From: Pelodera strongyloides
Taxonomy: Eukaryota; Nematoda; Chromadorea; Rhabditida; Rhabditidae
Length of the DNA stretch: 64,000 nucleotides
NCBI GenBank assembly: GCA_036852015.1
Contig: JAANDG010000052.1
Coordinates: 62,001-126,000 of the forward strand
Direction: 5' to 3'
Part shown: piece after piece, positions 41,492 through 53,658 of the stretch
Layout of the letters: each line of letters begins with the position of its first letter
Position numbering within the stretch: the first letter of the stretch is position 1
Made by a program: the position numbers and the translations under genes
The notes under the pieces: generated by a model
Told to the model about the DNA's origin: nothing
Database searches by the model: none
What the model saw: the letters and a program-made list of their open reading frames with translations, nothing else

Positions 41492-42641
41492 AGGAAGGGA
41501 GGAGGGGGAGAGAGTGCGACGATATTCATAAAATATTCCAAGAAAGGGACGAAATGGAAATAAGAAACCACTGGGAAGCTATACAACTGTTATTGTGTAG
41601 CAGAGGAGTAGTGTAGTGATTAAAAATAACTCGTTATATATATATGTACTAGAACTTTTGATTCGAAATGTGCGTTCACCTGAAGATGGGTTGCGAAATT
41701 TTTGTAACTTGTGAACTACTAACACTGAATATTGCTGTACTATTCTTGTTCTGACCATACTATTATTGTTCTGGCTACATGCGAATCTACAACTAAAACT
41801 CTACCAGCACCGTGCCAGCTCTGTGCTAAAAGCTGGCTCTACTCACTGACCCATGTACTTTCTGTGCTAGACAAGTGTTGCACAAGGTTCGAATGGATGC
41901 TGAGCGCGGTAGTCTAGTTCCTTCCTTTTTGGGAGGTGATTGACCCAGTAGTGTACTACTGGAAAGACCGTATTGCGTGTGGCTCTTAAGTGGCGGTCCT
42001 TCCTTGGCGGTATCCCTAACGGTAACCTCATACCTAAGCAGTGACCAAATCTCAAGCACCTCCTTCCAACCCAAAACACCCACTAGTAGATGCAGTTATG
42101 AGTCCTTTACTGGTGGTAATTTACATCTACCGGTGGGATAAGATATACCGTAAACCTTAGGGCACCAGTACCTTACTGCTATAGTTTTGGAACTCAAACA
42201 GTGGACAGAAAACACTTACGTGAATTTAACTAGTGAGATTGAAAATCGAAACGCCCTATAAAAATAAGAAACCCATGCAGCATTTGAAATTCAAAATTAC
42301 AAGTTTTAATCTTCAGCTGTAATTGTCTTTCCCACGCCTGCATATCACTTTAATTTCCGGGATTCCCATACTTGAGGATACTACCGAAGGACTGGGCAGA
42401 GAGTGGATGAGTGAGTGTGCGATAAGGAGAGAAACATCGCAGGACTGACAAGACTCTCAGACCTTGGTCCCCGAGAGGGGGAGGGGAAAAAAAGGGTGCC
42501 ACAAGATGAAGAGCAATTAGAGATCAGAAATGATTCATCACCAAGTATTGCAAACTGGAGTTGGAGTAAGAAAAATCGGGGGAAATGGGGACTTTCATCA
42601 AAATGAAATACTTGGGTTGCCAATATCATATCGGGTGGACC

Positions 42642-42825
42642 TTTAAAGCGAAATACCAGCCGGTTTTTGAAGCGCATCTCAAATATCTGCATTCTTAGGT
42701 AGTTATGCTAAGAGGGGTCGAATTGGGGTCTATTTTTTATTCTAATTTATGCTCATTTGCATATTATGCATAAGAAAGCTGGGGTTCGCGATGCGTTTCA
42801 AAAACCGGCCGGTATTTCGCTTTAA
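42642..42825. mobile_element. CCGGCCGG-family MITE copy
   Basis: TTTAAAGCGAAATACCAGCCG to CCGGCCGGTATTTCGCTTTA, 184 bp. Confidence 0.85.
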
Positions 42826-43417
42826 TGAAAAGAGGAGCTTTAGATCTAAACACCAAAAATTTAGTAATCAGTCTTTTTATAGCAAGACGAGAATACGTAC
42901 ATATGGAGTTTCGATCAGAACTCGAATTTCTCGAGTCAGTAACTAACAGACTAATGGTGACTTGTAGTTCAGCCTAAGTCCCTAAGTAATGCCTAACAAT
43001 AAGCCTATGCTTATGGCTTAGGCCAAGGGCTTAACCAAGTTATCAGCTAGCTCCCAAAGGCCATAGGGACAAACTGGGAATCAGGGAGTTTCCCATAGAA
43101 GGGAATGGTGTGCAATAACCATGGCCATCGCTGAAGCGTGACTCCGACAAACAAACGGATCCTACCAGAAAACACACAACAAACAGAAAGCAAAGAAATG
43201 GACGGAGTGTCCCGGGAGGGACGAAATTCAAATATTTAACCTGGGGAAAAAGACACACACATGTGTGTGTGTGTGGAAGCATACAAACAAATACAAACGA
43301 AGGCCGGAGAGTCCAAACAAAACCGATACGTCCGATCCAGGCAGAGCAGTAAGCGTAAGCGACGGTTGTGCTGATGTGCTCGGTTTCTTGATTTAACCCT
43401 ATATTCAAATTAGTCTT

Positions 43418-43549
43418 ATTAAATGCTAGCCTCTTTGGAAAATTTGCATATGATAAGCAAATCCTATGTATCGTACAAAATTAGCATAGGATGCGTGGGA
43501 TTTGCTTATCATATGCAAATTTTCCAAAGGAGCTGGCATTTCGCTTTAA
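43418..43549. mobile_element. Foldback MITE with GCATATGATAAGC arms
   Basis: Palindromic sibling of 7418-7587, shorter at the centre; the right end ends GCATTTCGCTTTAA. Confidence 0.8.
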
Positions 43550-43795
43550 CCCTAGGTTACGGTATTCAAAATTCAAACTAGTCTTTTCGGTTCTTGATTT
43601 TTCCTCAATTATTCCGCTCAAGGCCCGGCAAGGACCACGCTAACTACCTCTAATGGACTTGCTACCTTTTTTAGGTTCCTTGATCCTAATAAGACAAAGA
43701 CGCACATGTGTGCATATTATGGTGCAAAACTTGTTTCGAATTGTACACAACTGTTGGGATACACTTAATCCAGGAAGCCTTTAATTTTCATTGTT

Positions 43796-43944
43796 AATGG
43801 GGTTTCCAATTATGCTGAAAATTTACAGTATTTTGGAACTACACGGGAGTTTTTTTTTCATATTATATATGCAAGTTTCGTGCAGAAATACGGTAGTATT
43901 GACAGAATCACACGGAATTTTTGCGATACTTGGAAACCCCATTA
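43796..43944. mobile_element. TIR element TAATGGGGTTTCCAA
   Basis: 15-bp perfect ends with further complementary blocks, 149 bp. Confidence 0.7.
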
Positions 43945-44723
43945 TCCATTATGCATTTAGTTTTCCGGTACGGTCTGCTCCTGAACAAAATATGCAGTAA
44001 ACCTGTCTTTCATTGGTCTGACCCCAAATTCACTCCAATTCTAATTCCTTGCATTTCCTACGTAAACCTTTTCAGTTTAAATTAGACCCTCCGTTTCTCA
44101 ATCCATGGGTTAATTTCAAAATGTAATATCAAACGTTTCGCTCGGCCCCCGTTCTAAATCGCATCTCATTACCAACGAAGACGTAATGAACAAAAGTATT
44201 ACAGCCGGGGATTAAACCTTATTGCACTTATTGCCTAATATTAGGGCACTTATCTGAGCACTTGGAAGATAGCCCTTAGCACTTTACTATCAGTTCGAAG
44301 GCACGCTTATCGAGTTATTATCTAATATCCCATAAATTAGCCATTAGCGCCTAAATACCTAAAAGTTGGGACCGACAGGAAACAAACAACATAGGTAAAT
44401 TTGTTTATGAAATCTTTGATGCTCCTGCCTGTCGGTCAAGTTTATTTGAAGATGAGCTTGCTCCATGCAAATTATAGGCGCAACCTTTCTTTTCAGTCGA
44501 CGTAAGTGGTAGTAGCAAAAGAAATGATTTACAATTAGTATTTCTCGTAGACAAATCCCCAATAATTGTTTACACGCTCTCCTGACAGCGCTTATTTCTA
44601 TTTTGTGGCTATCTACCGTAACCCGTTGATGTTATGTGCAATGGTTGTTATTCATCCATCCTCATTCGACGTCAGAATGCTTCCATTCCGGAAAATCAAT
44701 AATTTCTCCGAATTTTTCGGAAA

Positions 44724-44725
<2 letters not shown>

Positions 44726-44760
<35 letters not shown>
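44726..44760. repeat. (GA)n microsatellite
   Basis: Pure run of GA dinucleotides followed by a degenerate purine-rich extension to about 44810. Confidence 0.9.
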
Positions 44761-44765
<5 letters not shown>

Positions 44766-45421
44766 AGGGAAAGAGATAGAGAGGAAGAGATATATAGAGA
44801 GAGGGGGACATTTCGCCCAGGTGTGTCGTTGAGTCAAGCCTACAGTAGGCACACTGTTCGTGGGCATATCACGAGAGATTAGCCGATCAGGAGAGCTGTC
44901 TGCTTCTCGGCTGTCTCTCTCTTTTCATAGTGACTTTGCTCTCGACGTCCAGATCCTCTCAGCTTTATCATGTGATTGTAGAATCTCTCCAGTACTGTAC
45001 GATGTGTTCTCTACGGTCGGTTCTCTCTCCATTCCCCATAATCTTTCGAGTTCTGGATATTCCGGCGGCCGCCGAATCGGTCGTGACGTGAGCAAACACC
45101 GTTGTGCTCGTCGACGATGACAATGTGAGAGAAAGGAACATGAGAGCACAGACATAGAGAGAGATCATGAAAAGCAGAAGAGACGCAGAGAAACCCACCT
45201 ATATTATCCATCCACGAAACTCTTTAGGGGAATTTCTTGCGAGGGACTTTGTGGAATTCAGGGGTTAAAATTTAAAGTTGCAATTTAGGGGCTGACGTCG
45301 TGCAGGCTACATTTCGGTACTTTCTATGGTCTACTGTAACATCAGCTTTGCACCAGTCCAGGGTGTCATAGTCACTATAACCCGTTCCGGTAATTAGCTA
45401 ATTACCTAATGACATCATCGT

Positions 45422-47494
45422 TAGGGACCGGAAGCCACTTTTTCATTACTCACGAATCCCCGTGTACTAGGTACCAAACGATTCCATGTGTTCTCCGATA
45501 TCATAATATGTAATTATCATAACACTTTCCTAATTGCCCTATTCGTAATTGCTTAAAAACCGCGCGCGCCATTACTACTGAAACGGGGATAAAAGTAAGA
45601 GCGGCAGAGTGGCATGGGTCTCTCTTCCCCTCGGTGTCTGCGCGCACAAATCCGGCGAGCGGAGTGTTGTAGTATGCAAGTTTGCACGTGCGCGATCAGA
45701 TAATCAAAAAAGGAACAAATAATAGAATCGTTTGCGTAACTAATATTACCATACACCAGTCAATTAAACAAACACATTTGAAAAGCAGAACACCATTATT
45801 CACTGAAGGCGAAAACACAATATATCAACAGGAAAACCCGATGACCGGGACCCAATTTTATTGAACGAACTGTAAAAGGGCTTTCAAAGTAGATGAGCTC
45901 CTCAGAACCCAACTAATTGAAAGAACATACACTTTTGTCATTAACTGGTAATACTCGAGTGATAAGAGAGAATCACAATTTACGTACATATTCGATTTGA
46001 CAGGATTGAATACTTTCAAAAAATTCTCCCACTTATCATACTCAAAGCGAACCGGCTAATGACAATAAAAACTATGAACAAAACAAAGAGATTAGTATCC
46101 ATAAGGTGCATTCTTCATTGCCATATTCCACAATCGGTCGCATGGCTGTTTGCTGGTTTGCTCCATTCAAGTTGCCCAAAACGCATCAACTCCTAAAAAT
46201 AAATGAAATAGGAATGAAGAATTAAGCCAAAATATGGGATGACAAATCTAACTGTGCGAATGAATCTGACATATAGAAAAGAAGGAAAACGTAGACTAAA
46301 TGTACAGGAATCTGTATACGGATACCGTTTGCAGCTATATTTTCAAAAACTTCTGTCAAAACCTAAGGCTTTACAGTCGCCCTACGAACTCTACAAGTAA
46401 TATACTTGTTTAATTGTTAACGTATCCATTTAATGTAAAGGTCACGAAAGAGAAAACGTAAACAAATATGGCCAACAGTGTTAAACGAGGTAGCATAAAT
46501 TGCATAAACTACGAACTTTCCATTTAATGTAACTGCTGACCAAAAGTACGTACCTATGTAACGCAATTATGCCTGCTGCGAGATCCTCGCTCTGCTAGAA
46601 TCAGCACAGACGTGAGGAAACTGAAATAGGAAATAATACAAGCCAAAAATAAAAATTAAAAGCAATGCTAAACAAGCTAGCGAATTAGGCTCTATAGAGA
46701 CGTACATAAAATTCAATTAAAGATACGATCATATAAAAACAAACAATTCAACGCACTAGTAGAACACAGCACAAAAAGTATAAAAAAGGACATTTTTTAG
46801 GATTTTGAAAAAAAAAGTAGGATTTCTCATCCGTGCGAGAGATAATGAAAAACAACGTCTTTTGGAGAGACGCAGGCCGAAACTACGGTACGCAGCGCGC
46901 GGTATTAGTATTCGTGGGCAACCGATGCGACTTGTGCAACTTTAACAAATGTTTTCTCAAAAACCCCTCGATCGATTTTCTTTATTTTTTCTCCAGAAAT
47001 TACGCAAATGATAGGGATTCGAATGATATATGTCACATGATTTCCCTTTCAGTGGGCTCCCTTTTATTACCAAAAAACCTGAAAAAATGCGATTTTCCCA
47101 TAGTAAACAAGCATTGCTTGTAACTTTTGTTTACCTCGGTGGAATTCTCTGATTTTTTGCCATTTTGTAGCGTACTAGTTACGTATTCATTATTCATCGG
47201 TCCCAGAGTTTCCCTTTTCCATACAACCTTGATATTTCAATTAAAAAATATGGCCCAAACACAAAAAATTGCGTAGATCGGTCAATTCCTACCCGATATG
47301 TACCAAATTCACAAAATAGGTAAATTGGGACACGTAGATTAAATAAAAATAATATAAACATATGTTTTCGGCTCATTATATATTGTTTTACATGCATAAA
47401 GATATGGAGCGCGAGCGCTCTTTCTCTCTGTCCTACTGTAGTTTTTCTATCGCCTCTTTTCGCGTGTGAAAATGGGCGGGGCTTCCGGTCCCTA
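45422..47494. mobile_element. hAT-like element, copy 1 (2073 bp)
   Basis: 15-bp terminal inverted repeats TAGGGACCGGAAGCC, flanked by the 8-bp duplication ATCATCGT (45414-45421 and 47495-47502). The 8-bp TSD indicates the hAT superfamily. Only short ORFs inside (longest 46833-47123 and 47194-47592), none resembling a hAT transposase, so it is nonautonomous. It is nearly identical to copy 2 apart from small indels, mainly in homopolymers, so both insertions are recent. Confidence 0.9.
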
Positions 47495-47509
47495 ATCATC
47501 GTTGTTAGA

Positions 47510-49570
47510 TAGGGACCGGAAGCCACTTTTTCATTACTCACGAATCCCCGTGTACTAGGTACCAAACGATTCCATGTGTTCTCCGATATCATAATATGTA
47601 ATTATCATAACACTTTCCTAATTGCCCTATTCGTAATTGCTTAAAAACCGCGCGCGCCATTACTACTGAAACGGGGATAAAAGTAAGAGCGGCAGAGTGG
47701 CATGGGTCTCTCTTCCCCTCGGTGTCTGCGCGCACAAATCCGGCGAGCGGAGTGTTGTAGTATGCAAGTTTGCACGTGCGCGATCAGATAATCAAAAAAG
47801 GAACAAATAATAGAATCGTTTGCGTAACTAATATTACCATACACCAGTCAATTAAACAAAACATTTGAAAAGCAGAACACCATTATTCACTGAAGGCGAA
47901 AACACAATATATCAACAGGAAAACCCGATGACCGGGACCCAATTTTATTGAACGAACTGTAAAAGGGCTTTCAAAGTAGATGAGCTCCTCAGAACCCAAC
48001 TAATTGAAAGAACATACACTTTTGTCATTAACTGGTAATACTCGAGTGATAAGAGAGAATCACAATTTACGTACATATTCGATTTGACAGGATTGAATAC
48101 TTTCAAAAAATTCTCCCACTTATCATACTCAAAGCGAACCGGCTAATGACAATAAAAACTATGAACAAAACAAAGAGATTAGTATCCATAAGGTGCATTC
48201 TTCATTGCCATATTCCACAATCGGTCGCATGGCTGTTTGCTGGTTTGCTCCATTCAAGTTGCCCAAAACGCATCAACTCCTAAAAAAATAAATGAAATAA
48301 ATGAAGAATTAAGCCAAAATATGGGATGACAAATCTAACTGTGCGAATGAATCTGACATATAGAAAAGAAGGAAAACGTAGACTAAATGTACAGGAATCT
48401 GTATACGGATACCGTTTGCAGCTATATTTTCAAAAACTTCTGTCAAAACCTAAGGCTTTACAGTCGCCCTACGAACTCTACAAGTAATATACTTGTTTAA
48501 TTGTTAACGTATCCATTTAATGTAAAGGTCACGAAAGAGAAAACGTAAACAAATATGGCCAACAGTGTTAAACGAGGTAGCATAAATTGCATAAACTACG
48601 AACTTTCCATTAATGTAACTGATGACCAAAAGTACGTACCTATGTAACGCAATTATGCCTGCTGCGAGATCCTCGCTCTGCTAGAATCAGCACAGACGTG
48701 AGGAAACTGAAATAGAAATAATACAAGCCAAAAATAAAAAAAAGCAATGCTAAACAAGCTAGCGAATTAGGCTCTATAGAGACGTACATAAAATTCAATT
48801 AAAGATACGATCATATAAAACAAACAATTCAACGCACTAGTAGAACACAGCACAAAAAGTATAAAAAAAGGACATTTTTAGGATTTTGAAAAAAAAAGTA
48901 GGATTTCTCATCCGTGCGAGAGATAATGAAAAACAACGTCTTTTGGAGAGACGCAGGCCGAAACTACGGTAGCAGCGCGCGGTATTAGTATTCGTGGGCA
49001 ACCGATGCGACTTGTGCAACTTTAACAAATGTTTCTCAAAAACCCTCGATCGATTTCTTATTTTTTCTCCAGAAATTACGCAAATGATAGGGATTCGAAT
49101 GATATATGTCACATGATTTCCCTTTCAGTGGGCTCCCTTTTATTACCAAAAAACCTGAAAAAATGCGATTTTCCCATAGTAAACAAGCATTGCTTGTAAC
49201 TTTTGTTTACCTCGGTGGAATTCTCTGATTTTTTGCCATTTTGTAGCGTACTAGTTACGTATTCATTATTCATCGGTCCCAGAGTTTCCCTTTTCCATAC
49301 AACCTTGATATTTCAATTAAAAAATATGGCCCAAACACAAAAAATTGCGTAGATCGGTCAATTCCTACCCGATATGTACCAAATTCACAAAATAGGTAAA
49401 TTGGGACACGTAGATTAAATAAAAATAATATAAACATATGTTTTCGGCTCATTATATATTGTTTTACATGCATAAAGATATGGAGCGCGAGCGCTCTTTC
49501 TCTCTGTCCTACTGTAGTTTTTCTATCGCCTCTTTTCGCGTGTGAAAATGGGCGGGGCTTCCGGTCCCTA
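47510..49570. mobile_element. hAT-like element, copy 2 (2061 bp)
   Basis: Same 15-bp ends and same orientation as copy 1. Its own 8-bp duplication TTGTTAGA is at 47502-47509 and 49571-49578. The different TSD shows that it arrived by its own transposition and not by tandem duplication of copy 1. Confidence 0.9.
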
Positions 49571-50214
49571 TTGTTAGATTACCAGGCGAGAGAAATGTAC
49601 GTCTTCTGTTTGTTACATCCCATTTGTGTGGTTTCAGTATACACACCGGAGAAGATGAGCAAACTTGCACAATTCGTCTATTGGTCAGGGGGCTGGACCG
49701 GGCCCGCCGAAGAATAAATATATAAATATTTACTAAATAAAGTAAATAAAGGACTCGGTGGCCGGTCCGTTTAGACCTCAAATTATAAGGCAAAAAGCTG
49801 GTGCTCGTCGGCCCTTCTGCAATTCACAACGTTCTTTTTGGTTTGAAAATGTCCATGGCTATTCGATTCTATATTATCTTTTAAGTTTATAAGAGACCTC
49901 ACAATTGAAAACAACTGTGTTCTGTAAATAAAACTTAATCAAAATAAAGACTGAGTCCACATGAAATTCTCGGTATGAAGATGTTATCTAGATTGAGCAA
50001 GGCTAGAGCAAAACGCTTCCAAGCTGCCAAATCTTTGGCATTGCACTATTTCCTTTGTTACAGTGGGCATTGTGCAACAACATGCATACGCTTCATTGTA
50101 ACATTTTCGAAAATACAAATTCAATTCTCAAATTTATACGTTCCAGAATATCTACATATCTCATATGGCGTGTGTTCCTGTTATGCCTGACAACGCCCAT
50201 TGTTTGCAACAAAA

Positions 50215-50387
50215 TTAAAGCAGTAATGTACCAAGCTTGTGAAATTTGCAGATTCTACGTATCCTATTTTTAAATCCTACGTATCCTATCTAAATTGTGT
50301 GCCGGAGACGGGCAACAAAGTTGCATATAATACATGGGATAGTCGTACCATATGCAAATTTCCCAAACTAGGTACAATATGGCTTTA
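50215..50387. mobile_element. Diverged relative of the GCATATG foldback MITE
   Basis: TTAAAGCAGTAATGTACC at the left, GGTACAATATGGCTTTA at the right, GCATATG-type arms inside. Most similar to 53336-53493. Confidence 0.6.
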
Positions 50388-50427
50388 TTTTTTTTCTACA
50401 TTGAGTGAGTGTAGGACGATTGTTCTT

Positions 50428-50598
50428 GTTTTTGAAACACATCGAGTACACCAGCATTCGTATGCGGGTTCGCGGCCTTTTCAAATGAGCATAAACTAGA
50501 ATAAAAAATCGACCTAAATTTGAGCAAATTAGCATAAATACGTAAGAATCCAGTTGTCCACGAAGCGTTTCAAAAAACCGGCCGGTATTTCGCTGTAA
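50428..50598. mobile_element. CCGGCCGG-family MITE copy
   Basis: The right end AACCGGCCGGTATTTCGCTG is preserved; the left is truncated at TTGTTTTTGAAACACATCGA. Confidence 0.75.
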
Positions 50599-50790
50599 GG
50601 CTTGTTTACACATTGTTTGCCATTGAAGTTCACTTGGTTATCCATTACTTCTGCTGTGTGAGCAATTCACTGATCGGCCAAGTTTCCACTACTTTTTGTA
50701 TATAAGTATTCTTCTTTCTCAACGTTCATCGGGGCCATTTGGTGTCTTACATTTAACTTACTTTCCTGTTTTTAAGGCATTCGTACAGAT

Positions 50791-50882
<92 letters not shown>

Positions 50883-50883
50883 C
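50791..50883. repeat. (CT)n microsatellite
   Basis: About 45 CT units with two TTT interruptions. Confidence 0.95.
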
Positions 50884-51542
50884 CTTCTGTTCCCCGCCGC
50901 CGCAAAGCTCTCGAACACAAGGCCTAGGACCTACGAGAATACACCTTGGCAGGTCTGTGACCCAGGCCAACCCTTTCACTCAAATACGTTAAGCAAATAA
51001 AGGGAGAACTGTCGCCCTCTCAACGCCCGGGTCCTGACGGGAATACCAGTTGTACTCGGGAATGCAAGACTGGGAATCAAAAATAGGGAGTCAACGAGAA
51101 ATATCAAACTGTAAGGAATTTTGAGAACTGAAGAATCAAAAGTATTGCGGGAAGTCAGGGAGCAGAGTTATGTATGGTTTACTTGTTTGTTACCGTAGAA
51201 AAAGTACCAGGAAAAGGTCAGCACTGCTTTTCAACCGAATGCGCACAAACGAGGTACTTGTATAGGAGCTTTTATGAGAAACGCAAAACAAGTGATGAAA
51301 CGGTTCAGTTGCGTTTCTCTCGGTATAAAGTAAACCTGAAACATTGTACTGTGTGCTTCACATTGTCCAATATGCTTAGGTTCTTTACAGAGTAGACGAC
51401 GAGTTCCAGATGACAATAGTTCAATGTATTCGTATTAAAGCGACAAAATGGCCGGGTTCTGAAACATTTTACTCGAATAGTACTCGTTTGCGTACGATGC
51501 TTAATTTTGAGAATCGAGTATCTAAAACCCTTTCCAAAACCT

Positions 51543-52515
51543 GAGGCCGGTTTCACCAACATTTCAGAGGGTACACGGAACTTCCGTTGCACGGAAGAAA
51601 CTTGTCACAAGTTTCTTCCGTTGAACGGAAGTTCCGTGCGCTCTTACTTGGCTTTTCACCAACATTTACGTGCGTTATTAAGATGTTTTCTAAAAGATGG
51701 CTACTACGGTCTGGCAGTTAGCCAATGAATATGCAAAAGTGCATACAACGTGCATTTTTTCTACTTTTAGTTTTGCATTCGATATATCACAAAGATAGGG
51801 TACGGAGTAAGCGTAAATTAAATACTTTAATCATAAGAGAGGTCACCCAAGGGGAAACATCTTGCTGCTGCTATGTTAAAGCCTAAGGAAAGAAAATAAC
51901 TTGCGTTTAAGAAGATAATGCGTAAAAATGGGTTATTCAAGCAGGGCTCTTTGTTCATGGGCTTTCGATAATAACTACCTTTTTCTATGTGTTTCAGTTG
52001 TGATTTTTCTTACTTAGTTTTTGTTCTGCCCCCAAATACGCTATCTACCAGCTTGCTTTATAGGAAATTCTGTGTTTTCTTTAAAAAATGCAATAGTGTT
52101 ATCACGTCAGTTACAGGTTGTATTAGCAGAAAATAACGAGTGTTTTAAGAACAATTGCTTAACAATAAAGCTAAAATCATGACAAAATAAATGCTAGTAT
52201 TTGTCAACCATGACCAAAAACTAAGTTATTATTCGTAATCAGTATTGAATATGTTTCGTATAACCTCATTGTAAACTAAAAATATGATATAGACACCAAA
52301 CAGTACAAATTATGGAGTTTGAGGAGAAACTTCGAAGAAACTTCGACTCTAGAGTGCAAGTTTCTCTTCCCATACATAAGCCTTACTTGCAACGGAACTT
52401 TCCGTGCGCAAGTAACTTCCGTGCGCTCTGAAATGTTGGTGAGAACGCAAGTAGCGCCGGACTTACTTGCGCACGGAAGTTACTTGCGGTCTGAAATGTT
52501 GGTGGAACCGGCCTC
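51543..52515. mobile_element. 970-bp TIR element, ends GAGGCCGGTTTCACCAAC
   Basis: The outer ends match the 130-bp element in pha-4 intron 7. Sub-terminal regions hold repeated inverted modules of the type ACGGAAGTTCCGTGCGCTCT and AAATGTTGGTG. No transposase ORF was recognised. Confidence 0.65.
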
Positions 52516-52843
52516 TGATGTTATGCAACTTTAATGATCACGATAGAAAACCCTCATTATAAATACAAATCCATAGAAAAAAGATTTATTCACGTTTATT
52601 AATTTAAGTGTGGCACTTGAAAGTTGAGTGGTATGATTGTTAAATCAATATATTTAAGTTAGAGCTCACAGTAAACAGTAGTTAGTAAAGTATTATTCAA
52701 GTTAGTGTTTAAATAATGTTATATTTCTTTTGAGCTGTTTTATATTATACATATATAATAATAAACTGGCAAGAGGAGAAGACTAAACTATCTTATAGAA
52801 ATTATTTGTTTAGGAAAAAATACTATAAATAATATCTTAATGA

Positions 52844-53010
52844 TAAAGCGAAATACCGGCCGGTTTTTGAAACACACCGTTACATTTTACGTATTTATGC
52901 TAATTTGCTCGAATTTAGCTCCGTTTTTTATTCTAATTATGTTCTTCATATGATGCATAAGAATGTTGCTGTACTCGATGTGCTTAGAAAACCGGCCAGT
53001 ATGCTTTAAA
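52844..53010. mobile_element. CCGGCCGG-family MITE copy
   Basis: ATAAAGCGAAATACCGGCCG to AAAACCGGCCAGTATGCTTT. Confidence 0.8.
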
Positions 53011-53335
53011 AAGATAAATATAAAATAAGATAATTTGGTACGAGTAAGGCACATAACTGATCACATAATAATATGGTAAAAAGGGAGCAACTTTTAAAGT
53101 GTATATGTAATATCGAATGCATAAGATGAAACTCGTTGTAAAGTTGACTACACATATTAAGAATAAGAGCAACAGTGAACAAGGCCCAGAAGGAAAAAAA
53201 TTTTGCTTTAGAAATTTGAACAATGAATAAAATTAAAATCTCTCTAAGGCTCCGAAGTGACTCACAAACCGAAATTTATAAAGTAAGCATGAAAATGAAT
53301 AAAACTGAATAATTTTGTGATAAAAATCAATATTT

Positions 53336-53493
53336 GATGAGTTGTGCCCACTTTGGGAAATTTGCATATGACACGCATACCCTATGTAAATTTGGTGCCG
53401 GAAGCTTCGGATGCGCACCAAAAATGTGCATAGCATACATAGGATATGAGTATCGTATGCAAATTTCCCAAAGTAGGTACAATACTGCTTTAA
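53336..53493. mobile_element. GCATATG foldback MITE, diverged copy
   Basis: Arms TTTGGGAAATTTGCATATGA and ATGCAAATTTCCCAAAG with a GCGCACC/GGTGCCGG centre. Confidence 0.7.
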
Positions 53494-53565
53494 TGTTCTA
53501 ACAAAAAGGAAATCTTGGAGCAGCAGTGCATATGACGAATTCCATACTACGGTATTCCTTCTTAC

Positions 53566-53658
53566 CTTTTGTAGTACCATAACCATAACGCAAGGAAGGC
53601 AGTTAATTACTGTAGCTTTTGCAGTTTTCTTCGCAGCACAACGACCAGACGATGTTGC
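53566..53658 (-). CDS. Orphan exon candidate
   Basis: Minus strand: ATTTTCAG acceptor, 31 codons in phase 0 (ATSSGRCAAKKTAK, then VINCLPCVMVMVLQK), then donor GTAAGA. Splice signals on both sides are strong and the frame is open, but no partner exon was found within about 1 kb on either side. It may belong to a gene with very small exons or be a remnant. Confidence 0.3.

Noticed and set aside
47194..47592. 132-aa minus ORF at the junction of the two hAT-like copies
   Set aside because: It spans the insertion junction and therefore cannot be an ancestral gene.
45553..47844. Identical 67-aa ORFs at 45553-45756 and 47641-47844
   Set aside because: Duplicate only because both lie in the two hAT-like copies; no transposase or other domain.
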